Positions 1-9,314 are shown, counted from the first letter of the stretch. The stretch: 64,000 bases of DNA from an uncultured Magnetospirillum sp. (GCF_903853455.1 NZ_CAINTR010000144.1:21397-85396), one strand, 5' to 3'. Made by a program: numbers and translations. The notes: generated by a model not told the origin, from the sequence alone.

Positions 1-345
1 ATCGCCGACCTGATCGCCGTGGCGCGGCGGGTCCACGCCCGGGGCGCCACCCTGCGGCTGGTGGCCGAGCAGATGGACTCCTCCGTTCCCGCCGCCCGCA
101 ACGTGCTGGCGGCCATGGCCGAGTACGAGCGCCGCGTCCTGGCCGCCCGCCGCGCCGCCGGCCTGCGCGAGGCGGAGCAGCGCGGCGCCGCTCCCGGCCG
201 GCCGCGCAAGCTGGACGAAACCACCGCCCGGGCCGTCCGCGACGAGATCGCCTCGGGCCGGACCCATGCCGCCATCGCCCGCGAAATGGGGGTGCACCCC
301 ACCACGATCATGCGTCTGGTCGGCCGTCTGACCGAGCCCGATTAG
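1..345 (+). CDS. Serine recombinase (resolvase/invertase), C-terminal part
   Basis: The reading frame is already open at base 1, so the N-terminal catalytic part lies outside the window. What remains matches the end of a resolvase/invertase: a long helix containing AAMAEYERR (the family's usual LAxxAEFER element), a basic linker with GRPRK, and a C-terminal helix-turn-helix (roughly AREMGVHPTTIMRLV) as in Hin/Pin DNA-binding domains. The catalytic serine cannot be seen. It is convergent with the receptor gene and overlaps its 3' end by 4 bp. Such a gene suggests a mobile element or invertible segment to the left, but no recombination site is visible here. Confidence 0.75.
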   Translation: MADLIAVARRVHARGATLRLVAEQMDSSVPAARNVLAAMAEYERRVLAARRAAGLREAEQRGAAPGRPRKLDETTARAVRDEIASGRTHAAIAREMGVHPTTIMRLVGRLTEPD

Positions 346-2297
346 AAGCTGACCGTCGTCATGACGAACAGGCTGCGCCCCGGCGCTTCCTGAAAGCGGG
401 TGACCGGGCTTTGCGGCAGGGGATCGACGTGGAGGTGATAGCGCTTGTCCAGCACGTTGGCGACGCCGCCGGTGACCGTCAGGCGGTCCCCCAGCGTCGC
501 TCCCAGGAAAAAGTCGAGCAGCGCCCAGCCGGCGGTGGCGCCGGTGGTGTCCTCGCCGGAGCCGGTGGCGGTGGAGGCGTCGACGCGGTTCTGGGTGGCG
601 GCGAAGCTGAGCCGCGCTCCCAGCGAGACGACGGTGTCGGGCGCCACTTCGCGGCGATGCTCGATCACCGCCTCGCCATCCAGCGGCGGCACCTGATAGA
701 GCGGACGGTGATCGGTCAGGTTCTGGCCCCGGGTCCAGCCGAGGCGGCCGCGCGCCTCCCAGCCCGGCGCCAGGCTCCACCAGCCGTCCAGGCCGATTCC
801 GGTCAGAGTGGCGTCGACGTTGCGATAGATGATGGCCTTGTCCGACATCAGGATGCCGGGCTGGCCGCGCGCCCGGTCGGCGGAGATGAAGTCCACCACT
901 CGGTCGGCATAGACGGTGGCGACCACCCGTCCCGACCCCGCCGGATTGGCCGCGGCGAAGCTGTCCTTGAACCCGTCGAAATCCTTGCGCCCCCCCAGTT
1001 CGAAGCGATGATGCGCCTCGGGCGACAATTGCGGGTTGCCCACCTGAATCAGCGCGGCCGGCCCCGACGTGGCATAGAAGCGCTCGCCGGGATCGGGGCT
1101 GCGGACGGCGCGGCGCAGGTCGGCGTAGACTTGGCCGCTGCCGTCCTCCAGGTCGTGGCTCAGTTGCAGCCGGGCGCTGATATTGAGGTTGGTCGGGCTG
1201 GAATCGGTGCCGGCGCCGTAATAGGTGTTCCACAGATGCTGGGGCGTCACCGCGAAGGCCGCCGCGCCGGTGCCGGTCACCGGCGGCAGGGAATTGCGCT
1301 TGACCGCCTCGCTGTGAATGCCGTCCAGGCGCAGCCCGGCGCTGAGCGCCTCGCCTTTGCCCAAGGCGGTGGTGGTGGCCAGGGTCAGCCCGCCCTGCAG
1401 GGTGTGGACGTCGGGCAACCGGTAGCTGGCCACCCCCTGGGCCGGATACAGCGCGTCCACGTCCACGTTGTAGTTGAGCAGGCCGGCGTCGAGGGTCACG
1501 CTGTTGCGCCAGGCCCCGGTGGTGAACCCGCCCCGCACCAGACCGCGAGTGGTGGTCCACAGGCCGGAATAGCTCAGCCCCATGGAGCCGCGATCACGCA
1601 GCGTCACATTGTCGGCGTCATAGCTCAGCGCGTCGAACACCACCCCCGCTTCCAGCCGGTCCAGGCCGGACTCCTTGGGGGCATGCTCCAGCACCGAGGA
1701 GGCGAGATAGCGGTCCATCCTCGGACTGTCGAGGCCGTAACCGGGCAGCCGCAGATTGGAAAAGCCGTCGCGCATGGCGAAGGCCGACAGCCGGCTGTCC
1801 GGCGAAAGGCGCAGATTGCCCGCCAACTGGGTGTTGAGGCGGTCGTAGCCGTAATTGACCCGCTGACCGCCGCCATCCTGGTAGGGCAGGATATGGTCGT
1901 GACGCGCCCCTCCCCACAGCGACGACGCGTCGATCTCCTGGGTGGCCAGCAATGCCTCGGTGCCCACGGCGCCGTTGCCCTGGTAGCCGCCGGTGGCGAC
2001 CACGGCCTTGTCGGCGGCGACGGATTTACGGGCGGCGGCGAACTCGGTCGGCCACGGCGTCTTGGCCGGCAGGAACGGCTCGGCCACCGGCAGATCACCC
2101 AGCAGCATCAGCGGCGGCACGTCCTGGCCGGCCTGGCGGCTCATATAGCGGGTATCGACGAAGGACTGGTCGGGATAGATCTTGGGCGCCTCGGCGGCCA
2201 CGGCTCCTCCCCCCGACAGCATCACCGCCGCCAGAATCGCGGCCCGTCGCCCGCTTGGCCGTCCTCCACGCATCCCCATCGGCGCCATTTCCCCCAT
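342..2297 (-). CDS. TonB-dependent-receptor-like outer-membrane barrel, plug apparently missing
   Basis: About 650 residues with an N-terminal signal (RRAAILAAVMLSGGGAVAA). The C-terminal two thirds is typical receptor barrel: alternating strands, an NPQLSPEAHHRFELG element, ANVLDKRYHLHV, and a final aromatic strand ending SF. It most resembles TonB-dependent copper receptors (OprC/NosA type), which fits the adjacent Cu/Ag efflux genes. I cannot find a plug domain (no RG..N...VLVDG-like stretch) or a clear TonB box; barrel-like sequence begins by about residue 145. The start is uncertain: Met7 (2279) has GGGGGA upstream on the coding strand and is preferred over Met1. A perfect small inverted repeat (2291-2306) overlaps the first start codon. 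Metal specificity is inferred from neighbours. Confidence 0.75.
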   Translation of the reverse strand: MGEMAPMGMRGGRPSGRRAAILAAVMLSGGGAVAAEAPKIYPDQSFVDTRYMSRQAGQDVPPLMLLGDLPVAEPFLPAKTPWPTEFAAARKSVAADKAVVATGGYQGNGAVGTEALLATQEIDASSLWGGARHDHILPYQDGGGQRVNYGYDRLNTQLAGNLRLSPDSRLSAFAMRDGFSNLRLPGYGLDSPRMDRYLASSVLEHAPKESGLDRLEAGVVFDALSYDADNVTLRDRGSMGLSYSGLWTTTRGLVRGGFTTGAWRNSVTLDAGLLNYNVDVDALYPAQGVASYRLPDVHTLQGGLTLATTTALGKGEALSAGLRLDGIHSEAVKRNSLPPVTGTGAAAFAVTPQHLWNTYYGAGTDSSPTNLNISARLQLSHDLEDGSGQVYADLRRAVRSPDPGERFYATSGPAALIQVGNPQLSPEAHHRFELGGRKDFDGFKDSFAAANPAGSGRVVATVYADRVVDFISADRARGQPGILMSDKAIIYRNVDATLTGIGLDGWWSLAPGWEARGRLGWTRGQNLTDHRPLYQVPPLDGEAVIEHRREVAPDTVVSLGARLSFAATQNRVDASTATGSGEDTTGATAGWALLDFFLGATLGDRLTVTGGVANVLDKRYHLHVDPLPQSPVTRFQEAPGRSLFVMTTVSF

Positions 2298-2306
2298 GAA
2301 TGGGGG
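2291..2306. repeat. Perfect 6-bp-stem hairpin over the receptor start
   Basis: CCCCCA and TGGGGG flank a TGAA tetraloop exactly across the first possible start codon of the minus-strand receptor gene. It could hide the initiation region in mRNA or be an operator. It could also be chance in GC-rich DNA. Confidence 0.4.
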
Positions 2307-2373
2307 AAGGGCTTAGCACATGCCGGCGGCGGGCGGAATAGCCTCCCCGCCCCTGCGTCGCAGGGAACAGGCG

Positions 2374-2754
2374 TCACCTTACGGAGTTCGACGACTGTTC
2401 AGATCGGGCTTGGGGGAATGCGGCCAAATGGAAATGGCGTCGAATGTAACCCATCTCGGTGGCGGCCTCGTAGACCCGCCCTTTGTGGCAAAGCCTTTCC
2501 GCCCGATGCAATTCCTGCCGGATGGAATCAACCTCGGAAGCCGGATACCATTCGCCGTTTCCAAGTTTGACCGGCCCCTGCCCCAGCCTCGACATGTCGC
2601 CCCTCGCTTCTCCCGTCACGTATGAATTGAGGTCGTCGAGTTGCGTCTGGCAAGCGGGGGCATCGGGCCCTTCCGCGGCAGGCGCCGCGCTTGGGATCAT
2701 GAACAGCGCGAACAAGGCCATCGCCACGATGGGCTGACGGAACGGGGTTGTCAC
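2374..2754 (-). CDS. Small secreted protein of unknown function
   Basis: A 126-residue protein with a signal peptide (hydrophobic MALFALFMIPSAAPAA, likely cleavage after AAPAA). The mature part is about 100 residues with two cysteines (in ACQTQL and RLCHKG, probably one disulfide), a predicted helical middle (EVDSIRQELHRAERLC) and a His-containing YIRRHFHL segment. I chose the GTG at 2754 because GGGAGG lies about 7 bases upstream; an in-frame ATG 15 bp further out has no such site. It sits between the receptor and cusA on the same strand, so a role in periplasmic metal handling is plausible but unproven. I do not recognise the family. Confidence 0.65.
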   Translation of the reverse strand: MTTPFRQPIVAMALFALFMIPSAAPAAEGPDAPACQTQLDDLNSYVTGEARGDMSRLGQGPVKLGNGEWYPASEVDSIRQELHRAERLCHKGRVYEAATEMGYIRRHFHLAAFPQARSEQSSNSVR

Positions 2755-2896
2755 GGCGGGGCCTCCCATTGTTGATCGGTTGGCCGATGCTGATGGTCCC
2801 CCCCGTCATCAGGTCTGGTCCGTCGTAGTCTAACCACCGGCGAACCGGCGGCGGCAGCCTCGGAAACCACTCAGCCCGGAGACCGCAGCGTCCCTA

Positions 2897-5800
2897 TCAA
2901 GCCGGATCAGAGGGGAGAGCCCTCTCCACCACCACGCCCCGCTGCTTGATCAGGGCGTAGAGCGCCGGGATGACGATCAGGGTCAGGACGGTGGACGACA
3001 CCATGCCGCCGACCATGGGCATGGCGATGCGGCGCATGACCTCGGATCCGGTGCCGGTACTCCACATGATGGGCAGCAGGCCGGCCATGATGGCCACCAC
3101 CGTCATCATCTTGGGCCGCACCCGCTCCACCGCGCCCTCCATGATCGCCTGATACAGGTCGGCGCGGGTGAAGGCCTGCCCGTCGGCGGCGCGCTTGGCC
3201 TTGAGCGCGGTCAGGGCGTGGTCGAGATAGATCAGCATCACCACCCCGGTCTCGGCGGCGACGCCGGCCAGGGCGATGTAGCCAACCGCCACCGCCACGC
3301 TCATATTGTAGCCGAGCAGCCATTGCAGCCACAGCCCGCCCACCAGGGCGAAGGGCAGCGACAGCATGACGACCAGGGTCTCGGTCACCCGCTTGAAGTT
3401 GAGGTAGAGCAGCAGGAAGATGATGGCGACGGTCAGCGGCACCACCAGCTTCAGCTTCTCGATGGCGCGTTCCATGTATTCGAACTGGCCCGACCAGGCG
3501 ACGAAATAGCCGGGGGGCATCTTGACCTCGGACTCCACCGCCCGCCGCGCCTCGGCCACATAGCCGCCGATGTCGCGGTCGCGGATGTCCACGTAGATAT
3601 AGGCCGACAGCAGGGCGTTCTCGGTGCGGATGCCGGCGGGGCCCTTGGACAGCCGCACCTTGGCCAGTTGCCCCAGCGGCACCAGGATCCCGTCCATGCC
3701 CGAGACCAGCACCCGTTCCGCGATGGCCTGGGGGTCGCTGCGGAAGGCGCGGGGATAGCGGACGTTGACCGAGAAGCGCTCGCGCCCCTCCACCGTGGTG
3801 GTGACGGTCTCGCCGCCCAGCGCCGTCAGGATCACCTCCTGGAGGTCGCCGATGGTGATGCCGTAACGGGCCAACTGGGCGCGGTCAGGCTCGATGTTGA
3901 GGTAGAAGCCGCCGCCGATACGTTCCGCGTAAGCAGACGTGGTGCCGGGCACGGTGCGCACCACCGCCTCGATCTGGCGAGCCAAACGCTCCATCTCGTC
4001 CAGGTCCTTGCCGAACACCTTGATGCCGATGGGGGTGCGGATGCCGGTGGACAGCATGTCGATACGGGCGCGCAGCGGCATGGTCCAGGCGTTGGACACG
4101 CCCGGCATCTGCAACGCCTTGTCCAGCTCGGCGATCAGCCCGTCGATGGTCAGGCCGGGGCGCCACTGCTCCTCCGGCTTGAGGTTGATCACCGTCTCGA
4201 ACATCTCGGTCGGCGCCGGATCGGTGGCGGTGCCGGCGCGGCCGGCCTTGCCCCACACCGACTCCACCTCGGGGAAGCTCTTGATGATCTTGTCCTGGGT
4301 CTGCAACAGCTCCGCCGCCTTGGTGATGGACAGGCCCGGCAGGGTGGTCGGCATATAGAGCAAGGTGCCCTCGTTCAGCGTCGGCATGAACTCGGCGCCC
4401 AGCTTTGAGAGCGGGTACCAAGACACGGCCAGGACGACGAGAGCCACGGCGATGGTGACGATCTTGGTCCGGAGCACGCCGGTGATCAGCGGCCGATACA
4501 GCCAGATCAGCACGCGGTTGATGGGGTTCTTGTGCTCGGGGACGATCTTGCCGCGCACGAACAGCATCATCAGCACCGGCACCAGCGTCACCGACAGGAT
4601 CGCCGCCCCGGCCATGGAGAAGGTCTTGGTGAAGGCCAGCGGCTTGAACAGCCGGCCCTCCTGCGCCTCCAGGGTGAACACCGGCAGGAACGACACGGTG
4701 ATGATCAGCAGGCCGAAGAACAGGCTCGGCCCCACCTCGATGGCGGCGGCGATCAGCGCCTCGGCGCGCGAGTCGCCCGGCTTCATGCGCTCCAGATGCT
4801 TGTGGGCGTTCTCGATCATGACGATGGCGGCGTCCACCATGGCCCCCACCGCGATGGCGACGCCACCCAGGCTCATGATGTTGGACGTCATGCCCAGCGC
4901 TTCCATGACGATGGCGGCGATCAAAACCCCCACCGGCAGCATGATGATGGCCACCAGGGCCGAACGCAGATGGAGCAGGAACACCACGCAGACGGCGGCG
5001 ACGATCAGGCTTTCCTCGATCAGGGTGTGCTTGAGGGTGGCGACGGCGCGCAGGATCAGGTCGGAGCGGTCGTAGACCGCCTTGATGGTCACGCCCTCGG
5101 GCAGGCCGGGGGTGATCTCGGCGATCTTGGCCTTGGTGCGCTCGATCACGTCGAGCGCGTTCTGGCCGAAACGCTGGAGGACGATGCCGCTGACCACCTC
5201 GCCCTCGCCGTCCAGCTCGGTCAGGCCGCGCCGCTCGTCGGGACCCAACTCGACCCGGGCGACGTCGCGCAGCAGGACCGGCGTGCCCTTCTCCGACTTC
5301 AGCACCAGTTGCTCGATGTCGCCGACACCGCGCAGATAGCCGCGACCGCGCACCACGAACTCGGTCTCCGCCAGTTCCACCACCCGGCCGCCGACGTCGA
5401 TGTTGCTCTTGCGGATGGTGTCGGTGACCTTGGCCAGCGGGATGTTGTAGGCCTGCAGCCGCTGGGGATCGACCACCACCTGATACTGCTGGACGAAGCC
5501 GCCGACGGAGGCGACCTCGGCGACACCCTCGGCCTTGGCCAGTTGGTAGCGCAGATACCAGTCCTGCACCGTGCGCAGCTCGGCCAGCGACCGCTCCTTG
5601 GCCAGCACCACATACTGGTAGACCCAGCCCACCCCGGTGGCGTCGGGACCCAGCGACGGCGAGATGCCGGGCGGCAGCCGCTTGGCGGCGAAGGAGAGAT
5701 ATTCCAGCACCCGGCTGCGCGCCCAGTAGATGTCGGTGCCGTCCTCGAAGATGATGTAGACGAAGCTGACGCCGAAGAACGAGAAGCCGCGCACGGTCTT

Positions 5801-6037
5801 GGAGCGGGGCACGCTCAGCATGGCGGTGGCCAGCGGATAGGTGACCTGATCCTCCACCACCTGCGGCGCCTGACCGGAATATTCGGTGTAGAGGATGACC
5901 TGGACGTCGGACAGGTCGGGCAGCGCGTCCAGCGGCAGCCGTTTCACCGCCACCACCCCGGCGCCTACGATGAAGGCGGTGGCCAGCAGGACCAGGAAGA
6001 CGTTCTTGGCCGACCAGCGGATGACGGCGGCGATCAT
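2897..6037 (-). CDS. cusA: Heavy-metal RND efflux pump, CusA type (Cu+/Ag+)
   Basis: Inner-membrane proton-driven transporter of the HME-RND family, 1046 residues (normal length). It exports Cu(I)/Ag(I) through the CusB/CusC channel. Visible features: TM1 near the N-terminus (VFLVLLATAFIVGAGVVAV), two sets of TM segments around 340-540 and 870-1030, and the TM4 motif GAMVDAAIVMIENAHK with the proton-relay Asp near residue 400. GAMVDAAIVMIEN is typical of the monovalent CusA branch rather than CzcA. The TMPLRARIDMLSTG segment (Met653, Met661) corresponds to the methionine-bearing cleft region of CusA. It is the last gene of the operon FixH-like-cusC-cusB-cusA. A 169-bp gap holding a dispersed repeat separates it from cusB. 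Confidence 0.93.
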   Translation of the reverse strand: MIAAVIRWSAKNVFLVLLATAFIVGAGVVAVKRLPLDALPDLSDVQVILYTEYSGQAPQVVEDQVTYPLATAMLSVPRSKTVRGFSFFGVSFVYIIFEDGTDIYWARSRVLEYLSFAAKRLPPGISPSLGPDATGVGWVYQYVVLAKERSLAELRTVQDWYLRYQLAKAEGVAEVASVGGFVQQYQVVVDPQRLQAYNIPLAKVTDTIRKSNIDVGGRVVELAETEFVVRGRGYLRGVGDIEQLVLKSEKGTPVLLRDVARVELGPDERRGLTELDGEGEVVSGIVLQRFGQNALDVIERTKAKIAEITPGLPEGVTIKAVYDRSDLILRAVATLKHTLIEESLIVAAVCVVFLLHLRSALVAIIMLPVGVLIAAIVMEALGMTSNIMSLGGVAIAVGAMVDAAIVMIENAHKHLERMKPGDSRAEALIAAAIEVGPSLFFGLLIITVSFLPVFTLEAQEGRLFKPLAFTKTFSMAGAAILSVTLVPVLMMLFVRGKIVPEHKNPINRVLIWLYRPLITGVLRTKIVTIAVALVVLAVSWYPLSKLGAEFMPTLNEGTLLYMPTTLPGLSITKAAELLQTQDKIIKSFPEVESVWGKAGRAGTATDPAPTEMFETVINLKPEEQWRPGLTIDGLIAELDKALQMPGVSNAWTMPLRARIDMLSTGIRTPIGIKVFGKDLDEMERLARQIEAVVRTVPGTTSAYAERIGGGFYLNIEPDRAQLARYGITIGDLQEVILTALGGETVTTTVEGRERFSVNVRYPRAFRSDPQAIAERVLVSGMDGILVPLGQLAKVRLSKGPAGIRTENALLSAYIYVDIRDRDIGGYVAEARRAVESEVKMPPGYFVAWSGQFEYMERAIEKLKLVVPLTVAIIFLLLYLNFKRVTETLVVMLSLPFALVGGLWLQWLLGYNMSVAVAVGYIALAGVAAETGVVMLIYLDHALTALKAKRAADGQAFTRADLYQAIMEGAVERVRPKMMTVVAIMAGLLPIMWSTGTGSEVMRRIAMPMVGGMVSSTVLTLIVIPALYALIKQRGVVVERALPSDPA

Positions 6038-6045
6038 GATTTTAG

Positions 6046-6180
6046 CCCCTCGCCCGCTTGCGGGAGAGGGAGGGGCCCGCCGCGAAGCGGTGGGAGGGTG
6101 AGGGGGCTTCTTTGTTCAGGCAGACGAGCCCTCACCCGGCTCGCCATGCTCGCCACCCTCTCCCGCAAGCGGGCGAGGGC
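6046..6180. repeat. MITE-like dispersed repeat, copy 1 (between cusB and cusA)
   Basis: About 135 bp bounded by near-perfect 25-bp inverted repeats (one end CCCTCGCCCGCTTGCGGGAG, the other its complement), with no coding capacity. It is homologous over its whole length, in opposite orientation, to 16068-16194. The ends are themselves small palindromes (CGCCCGCTTGCGGG). It sits inside the cus operon, so cusA must be transcribed through it or have its own promoter. Confidence 0.85.
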
Positions 6181-6206
6181 TCTGTCGAAGAGGTGTCGGT
6201 CACTCA

Positions 6207-7625
6207 TCACTTGCCCTGGAAGCTTTGAAGCGCGGCGCGCAGGTTGCTCTCGGCGTCGATCAGGAAGTTGGCCTTCACCACCACCTTCTCGCCCTCAGCC
6301 AGCCCGTCCTGGATCTCGACCAGCCCGCCCGCCCGTGCCCCCAGCTTGACTTCGCGCGGCTCGAAGCGGCCCTCGCCGCGTTCCACCAGCACCACTTGCC
6401 TTGTGCCGCTGTCCAGCACCGCCGAATCCGGCACCGCCACCACCGGCCGCCCGGCCAGCGGCGCCGCCAGCTCGACGGTGCCGTACAGCGCCGGCTTCAG
6501 ATGGCCGTCATGGTTGGGCAGCTCGATGCGCACCTTGGCGGTGCGGGTCTCGGGCGTCACGGTGGGATAGAGGAAGGTGACCTTGCCGGTGAAGCTCATC
6601 CCCGGCAGGGCGCTGAAGCTGACCTTGGCGGTCTGGCCCAGGGTGACCATGGCCAGGTCCTGCTCGAACACCTCGGCCACCACCCAGACCGAGGACAGGT
6701 CGGCGATCTGGTACAGCATCTCGCCCGGCATGAAGCGCATGCCCTGGATCGCCCGCTTGTCCAGCACCACCCCCGAGGCGGGCGAGGCCAGCGACAGGGT
6801 GCGGCTGACGTCGCCGCCCCGGCGCAGCCGCTCGATCTGAGCGGCGGGAATGTCCCAGTTCTTCAGCCGGGCCAGGGCGCCGTCGGCGAGGCTGCGGGCG
6901 GAATCGCGGGCCTCCGGGCTGGCGGTCTCCAGGGTGGCCGCCCCCTTGGCCGCCAGCAGGAACTCCTGCTGCGCCAGCACCAGATCGGGGCTGTAGACCT
7001 CCATCAGCGACTGGCCGCGACTCACCGACTGACCGGTCTGGTTGATGTTGAGCCGCTCGATATAGCCCTCGAACTTGGCGGTCACGATATGCAGGTTGCG
7101 CTCGTCCACCTGGACGGTGCCGACGGCGCGGATGGAGCGGGTCAGCGTGGTCAGGCGCGCCGCCTCGGTGCGGACGCCCAGCTTCTGGACCTTGTCCTGG
7201 CTGACGTTGAGGACCCCGCCGTCGTCGTCGCCCTCGTAGACCGGCACGTAATCCATCCCCATGCCGTCCTTCTTGGGAACCGGCGAGGTGTCGGCGAGGC
7301 CCATGGGATTGCGGTAATAGAGGATCTTCCCCTTGGCCGCCGGCTTGGATGGAGCGGCCTCGGGCTCGGGATCGGCATAGACCGGGGTGTAGTCGCGGCC
7401 CTTGGCGTCCTTCTTCGGCACCGGCGAATAGTCGGCGCCGCCGTCGGGATGCTGGTAGAAGAGGATCTGGCGTTCCTTGGCGACCTGCGCCGCCACCTGG
7501 GCGGGGAGTTCGTGGCCGGCATGGGATTCGGCCACCGGCGGCGGCGCGTTCCTGCCCAGCCAATAACCGCCGCCCAGCGCCACCGCTGCCGCCGCGCCGC
7601 CCAGGATGAAAGCGCGCGCGCTCAC
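6207..7625 (-). CDS. cusB: Efflux periplasmic adaptor CusB with two heavy-metal-binding domains
   Basis: 472-residue membrane-fusion protein linking CusA to the outer-membrane channel. The start is GTG at 7625, overlapping the cusC stop as GTGA; upstream sequence in this frame belongs to cusC. Domains: N-terminal anchor (ALGGGYWLG, about 11-24), a His-containing stretch (HAGHE), two tandem heavy-metal-binding domains (about 53-83 and 100-130; each Y-x-x-P...SPVPKKD...DY-x-PVY), then beta-barrel/lipoyl/alpha-hairpin adaptor domains (about 150-470). The second copy keeps the usual NPM and GMGMD methionines; the first has lost them (HPD, AKGRD), so metal affinity may differ. The family delivers Cu(I)/Ag(I) to CusA. 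Confidence 0.92.
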   Translation of the reverse strand: MSARAFILGGAAAAVALGGGYWLGRNAPPPVAESHAGHELPAQVAAQVAKERQILFYQHPDGGADYSPVPKKDAKGRDYTPVYADPEPEAAPSKPAAKGKILYYRNPMGLADTSPVPKKDGMGMDYVPVYEGDDDGGVLNVSQDKVQKLGVRTEAARLTTLTRSIRAVGTVQVDERNLHIVTAKFEGYIERLNINQTGQSVSRGQSLMEVYSPDLVLAQQEFLLAAKGAATLETASPEARDSARSLADGALARLKNWDIPAAQIERLRRGGDVSRTLSLASPASGVVLDKRAIQGMRFMPGEMLYQIADLSSVWVVAEVFEQDLAMVTLGQTAKVSFSALPGMSFTGKVTFLYPTVTPETRTAKVRIELPNHDGHLKPALYGTVELAAPLAGRPVVAVPDSAVLDSGTRQVVLVERGEGRFEPREVKLGARAGGLVEIQDGLAEGEKVVVKANFLIDAESNLRAALQSFQGK

Positions 7626-8923
7626 AGGTCGCCCCCCACCAGCTTTTCCAGCTCGGCCAGCCGAATCTGCTGGTCGAACAGCACCTTGATCAGCTCGATA
7701 TTGGACTTCCACAATTGCTGCTCGGTCTGCAACACGTCCAGCAGGTCGGCGCGGCCCAGCTCGTAGCCCTTGGCCGAGGCCTGGAAGCCGATCTCGGCCT
7801 GGGGCAGTTGGGTTTCACGCAGCAGGGTTTCCACCTCGCGCGCCGATTTCAGGCTGATCCAGGCGTCGGCGACCTCGTTGCCCAGCTCCAGCGCCCGCAG
7901 TTCGCGCCTGGTGCGGGCCGCCGCCGCCATGGCCTTGGCCTCGCCGATATCGGAGGTGCGCAGGTCCCATTGCAGCGGCACGTTCATGCTGAGCATGGCC
8001 TCGTAGCCCCGCCATTCGCCATCGCGCTTGACCGAGGTGACCCCGACCTCGAAATCGGGATACCAGCTTTTCTCGGCCAGATCGCGGGACTTGTCGGCGC
8101 CATCGATGGCCGCCAACTGCGCCGCGATCTCGGGATTGGCGCTTTGCGCCCGCTCGGTCAGCGCCGCCAGATCCAGCGCCGCCATGGCGGGAAGGACGCG
8201 CGGGGCCGGCGCCTCCACCAGGGGGGCGTCGAGGACGCGCGCCAGCAAACGGTTGATCTTGACCCGGGCCTTGCGGCGTTCGGCATCCATGCGGATGATC
8301 TCGGTCTCCAGCACCGATTTCTCCACCTCGGCGCGGGTGACGTCCTGCTGCTTGCCCAGGGCTTGGCCATAGCGGGCACGGGCCAGCCGGGCCAGGGTGT
8401 CGAGACGCGAGCGCAGGTCGCGGGCGACGTCGGAGGCGAGATGGGCCGAATGGTATTCGGCATAGGCCACCTTGACCTTGGCGACCAGTTCGTTCTCCAC
8501 CTGCCGCTTGAGGATGGCGGCCTTGCGGGCGCCGGCGGCCGCGATCTCGCGCTTGAGGTCGCGCTTGCCCCAGAACGGCAGCTCCTGCGACAGCTTCAGC
8601 TTCTTGGTGGTGTTGGAGGCGGGATTGGACGGGAAGCTGCCGCCGTTGCGGTTGGCGCTCCAATCCTCGATGGACAGCGACACCTTGGGATCGGCCAGCG
8701 ACCCGGCGCCGTCCACCTTGGCCAGGGCGGCGTCGGCCTCCAGCGCCGAGATCTGCACCTCCGGGCTCATGGTCCGGGCGATGGCGATCAGTTCCTCGAC
8801 AGTGGCCCCCACCGCCCCCGCCGCCTCGGGCTGGGCGCCATGATGATGCTCGTGCTGCGCCCAGGCGGGACCGGCCAGGAGCAGGCCGAGCGCCAGCGTC
8901 AGCGTCCTAATGACTGTGGACAT
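7622..8923 (-). CDS. cusC: TolC-family outer-membrane efflux channel, CusC type
   Basis: 433-residue outer-membrane protein with signal peptide (LTLALGLLLAGPAWA) followed by a His-rich stretch (QHEHHHGAQ) that could bind metal. The rest is the long alpha-helical TolC fold with two outer-membrane efflux repeats (about 60-240 and 260-430); an LPFWGKRDLK segment and a closing LLDVLQTEQQLW helix are typical. It provides the exit duct for the CusBA pump. There is no lipobox, unlike E. coli CusC. Its start overlaps the upstream FixH-like gene by 17 bp and its stop overlaps the cusB start, indicating translational coupling. Confidence 0.9.
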   Translation of the reverse strand: MSTVIRTLTLALGLLLAGPAWAQHEHHHGAQPEAAGAVGATVEELIAIARTMSPEVQISALEADAALAKVDGAGSLADPKVSLSIEDWSANRNGGSFPSNPASNTTKKLKLSQELPFWGKRDLKREIAAAGARKAAILKRQVENELVAKVKVAYAEYHSAHLASDVARDLRSRLDTLARLARARYGQALGKQQDVTRAEVEKSVLETEIIRMDAERRKARVKINRLLARVLDAPLVEAPAPRVLPAMAALDLAALTERAQSANPEIAAQLAAIDGADKSRDLAEKSWYPDFEVGVTSVKRDGEWRGYEAMLSMNVPLQWDLRTSDIGEAKAMAAAARTRRELRALELGNEVADAWISLKSAREVETLLRETQLPQAEIGFQASAKGYELGRADLLDVLQTEQQLWKSNIELIKVLFDQQIRLAELEKLVGGDL

Positions 8924-9314
8924 GCTCGGCCTTGGCGGCGACCAGGGGAACCGAGCCGGTGACGGTGCCGGTCTCGCCCTGGACCTTGGCGGCCAGGACC
9001 AGCACCCACGGCCCCGCCATGGAGACGTCGGCGACGAAGGGATAGACGCCCTTGCCGTCGGCCGGCTGGGCGGTAAGGGTGGTCGGCATGGGCGCCATGC
9101 TGCCCATGGGCATTTCCAGCCGGCTTTGAAAGATGACGGCGCCGGGCACCGGCTTGTTGGTGGGGATGTGGATCAGCCGCACCGCCAGCGGGGCGGTGGG
9201 CGACACCGCGACCTGGGCTTCCACCGCCTCGAACCGGTAATCCTTGGGATCGGCCAGGGCCGGACCGGCCGCCAGAATCGTCACCACGCCGAGCATCAGT
9301 ATCTTGCGCCGCAT
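8907..9314 (-). CDS. FixH/YtkA-like periplasmic protein heading the cus operon
   Basis: About 135 residues. The start at 9314 is chosen because GGAAGGA lies 8 bases upstream and a signal peptide follows at once (MRRKILMLGVVTILAAGPALA). The mature part is a single beta-sandwich of the FixH/YtkA type: KDYRFEAVEAQVAV, then IFQSRLEMPMGSMAPMPTT, then GKGVYPFVADVSMAGPWVLVLAAKVQG. The Met-rich loop MPMGSMAPMP and C-terminal HVHSH suggest Cu/Ag binding, possibly filling the place of CusF, which is not encoded here. First gene of the operon and divergent from the sensor kinase. Confidence 0.75.
   Translation of the reverse strand: MRRKILMLGVVTILAAGPALADPKDYRFEAVEAQVAVSPTAPLAVRLIHIPTNKPVPGAVIFQSRLEMPMGSMAPMPTTLTAQPADGKGVYPFVADVSMAGPWVLVLAAKVQGETGTVTGSVPLVAAKAEHVHSH

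Noticed and set aside
411..2570. Long open frame on the plus strand opposite the receptor gene
   Set aside because: High-GC antisense frame with low-complexity Gly/Ala/Arg/Gln/His composition; the minus-strand frame has a signal peptide and receptor motifs.
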